A model generated the notes under the pieces. That model saw only the letters and a program-made list of their open reading frames with translations. It searched no databases and was not told the DNA's origin. DNA of 33,257 nt from JBCCFW01 sp039029535 (GTDB lineage: Bacteria; Acidobacteriota; JBCCFW01). The translations under genes and the position numbers were made by a program. Positions 32,706 to 33,257 of the stretch are shown piece by piece. The stretch lies in NCBI GenBank assembly GCA_039029535.1, contig JBCCFW010000078.1, positions 1 through 33,257 of the forward strand. The letters run 5' to 3'. Positions within the stretch are counted from its first letter, which is position 1. Every line of letters starts with the position of its first letter.

Positions 32706-33257
32706 ACGCCATTCTCCGGATCCTCAGATATCTTCTATGGATCGAGACCTACGAGCGACAAAGAATACAGACAGACTAGCGCACCAGAATGCATTCGCAA
32801 CATATTTCAGGTTCGGTAGCGTTTTCCGTGTTGCAGTCATACGATATTCTGTATTGCACTGAGCCGCAACTAGCGTTCGCTAGCATGGAGCGTTTGCTAG
32901 CGTTTGCTAGCGTGGGGTGTAGTACCACAGCAGGCCGTTACATTAGATCGAGGCCTATGCAGTAACCCTGTAGGCTAGTTTAGGCTAGCAATGCTTCCAC
33001 TGTCGGTCGACGACGGGTTGTCGCTGGCGCTCGTAAACTTGCACAGCAGACTGCTGAACTTCGGAGGACAGACCCTTACCAGCTAGCAACAGTAAAAAAT
33101 GCCCTTGCTACGGTGGCTATCGTCTTCCCACTACTACTAGCGTCGCCATCCAAAGCTGCATACCCGTCACTGGAAGTGATGTTCAAGGTTGAATGCGGAG
33201 GTAAGCTGAACAGCTGGCTTGCATTAGAAGGATGCTAGCTGTGTGACAGCAGCTGCG
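32706..33257. other. Compositionally foreign tail without recognisable gene
   Basis: 552 bases at the right end with about 45-50% GC (one 60-base line at 32761 counts 27 G+C, 45%). CTAG is highly repeated (eleven or so copies, such as 32775, 32869, 32880, 32897, 32908, 33082, 33136, 33234), whereas only a handful occur in the previous 32.7 kb. There is no long open frame or RNA gene. It contains short direct repeats (GCTAGCGTTT-type near 32896-32911). I cannot identify the source; a chimeric assembly join or a eukaryotic or plasmid insertion is likely. Confidence 0.7.

Noticed and set aside
32706..32819. Full CobW-like gene to the stop at 32819
   Set aside because: The residues after MSEV do not match the family, and the composition changes at the same point. 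The frame there is accidental.

Overview
The window is a GC-rich bacterial stretch (roughly two thirds GC by eye) up to about position 32,705. The last ~550 bases look like different DNA. The gene content (Ser/Thr kinase fused to an AAA ATPase, FHA-type enhancer-binding-like regulator, ECF sigma factor, HDOD protein, large secreted FG-GAP and thrombospondin type 3 proteins, and a CarF/TMEM189-like desaturase) suggests a predatory or complex-lifestyle Gram-negative. Myxococcota is my best guess and Planctomycetota the main alternative. There is no rRNA, tRNA or CRISPR array that I can see.

Layout. 1-5.4 kb is regulatory: a partial kinase-ATPase on the minus strand, divergent from an FHA/AAA+ regulator, then an ECF sigma factor. 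5.5-9.3 kb holds an HDOD protein and a membrane protein with a spermidine-synthase-like domain. 9.7-14.24 kb is the most unusual part: a complete tyrosine recombinase gene whose stop codon lies inside the first copy of a perfect 22-bp inverted repeat (10653-10674 and 14216-14237). The repeats enclose two convergent genes, a D-Ala-D-Ala-ligase-like ATP-grasp enzyme and an 809-residue STAND-like ATPase. Both genes begin with GTG exactly at the inner edge of the repeat, and the repeat supplies the GAGG ribosome binding sequence to each. Each repeat contains a site-like core, GATAA-CTGAGGA-TTATC. The simplest reading is a 3.5-kb invertible segment: flipping it would exchange which of the two genes follows the recombinase, while leaving the recombinase stop and both ribosome binding sites intact. 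I know of no description of this arrangement, but inversion itself is inferred and not observed.

14.4-24.7 kb is dominated by large exported proteins on the minus strand: an FG-GAP/TSP3 protein, an FG-GAP protein with fibronectin-like Cys-rich repeats, and an M4-type zinc metallopeptidase with TSP3 repeats. A small membrane protein of unknown role lies between the last two on the plus strand. 24.9-29.8 kb holds a second membrane-embedded spermidine-synthase-like protein, an aminoglycoside/choline-kinase-like phosphotransferase, a CarF/TMEM189-like lipid desaturase and a small membrane ORF. 30.0-31.9 kb is a tandem pair of paralogues of unknown function.

32.0-32.7 kb holds a divergent Fur-family regulator and a CobW-type metallochaperone GTPase. 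Two near-identical palindromic sites lie between them, suggesting Zur-like zinc control. The CobW frame is cut after about 51 codons. From there to the end the sequence is about 45-50% GC and rich in CTAG, so it is either foreign DNA joined in assembly or an insertion.
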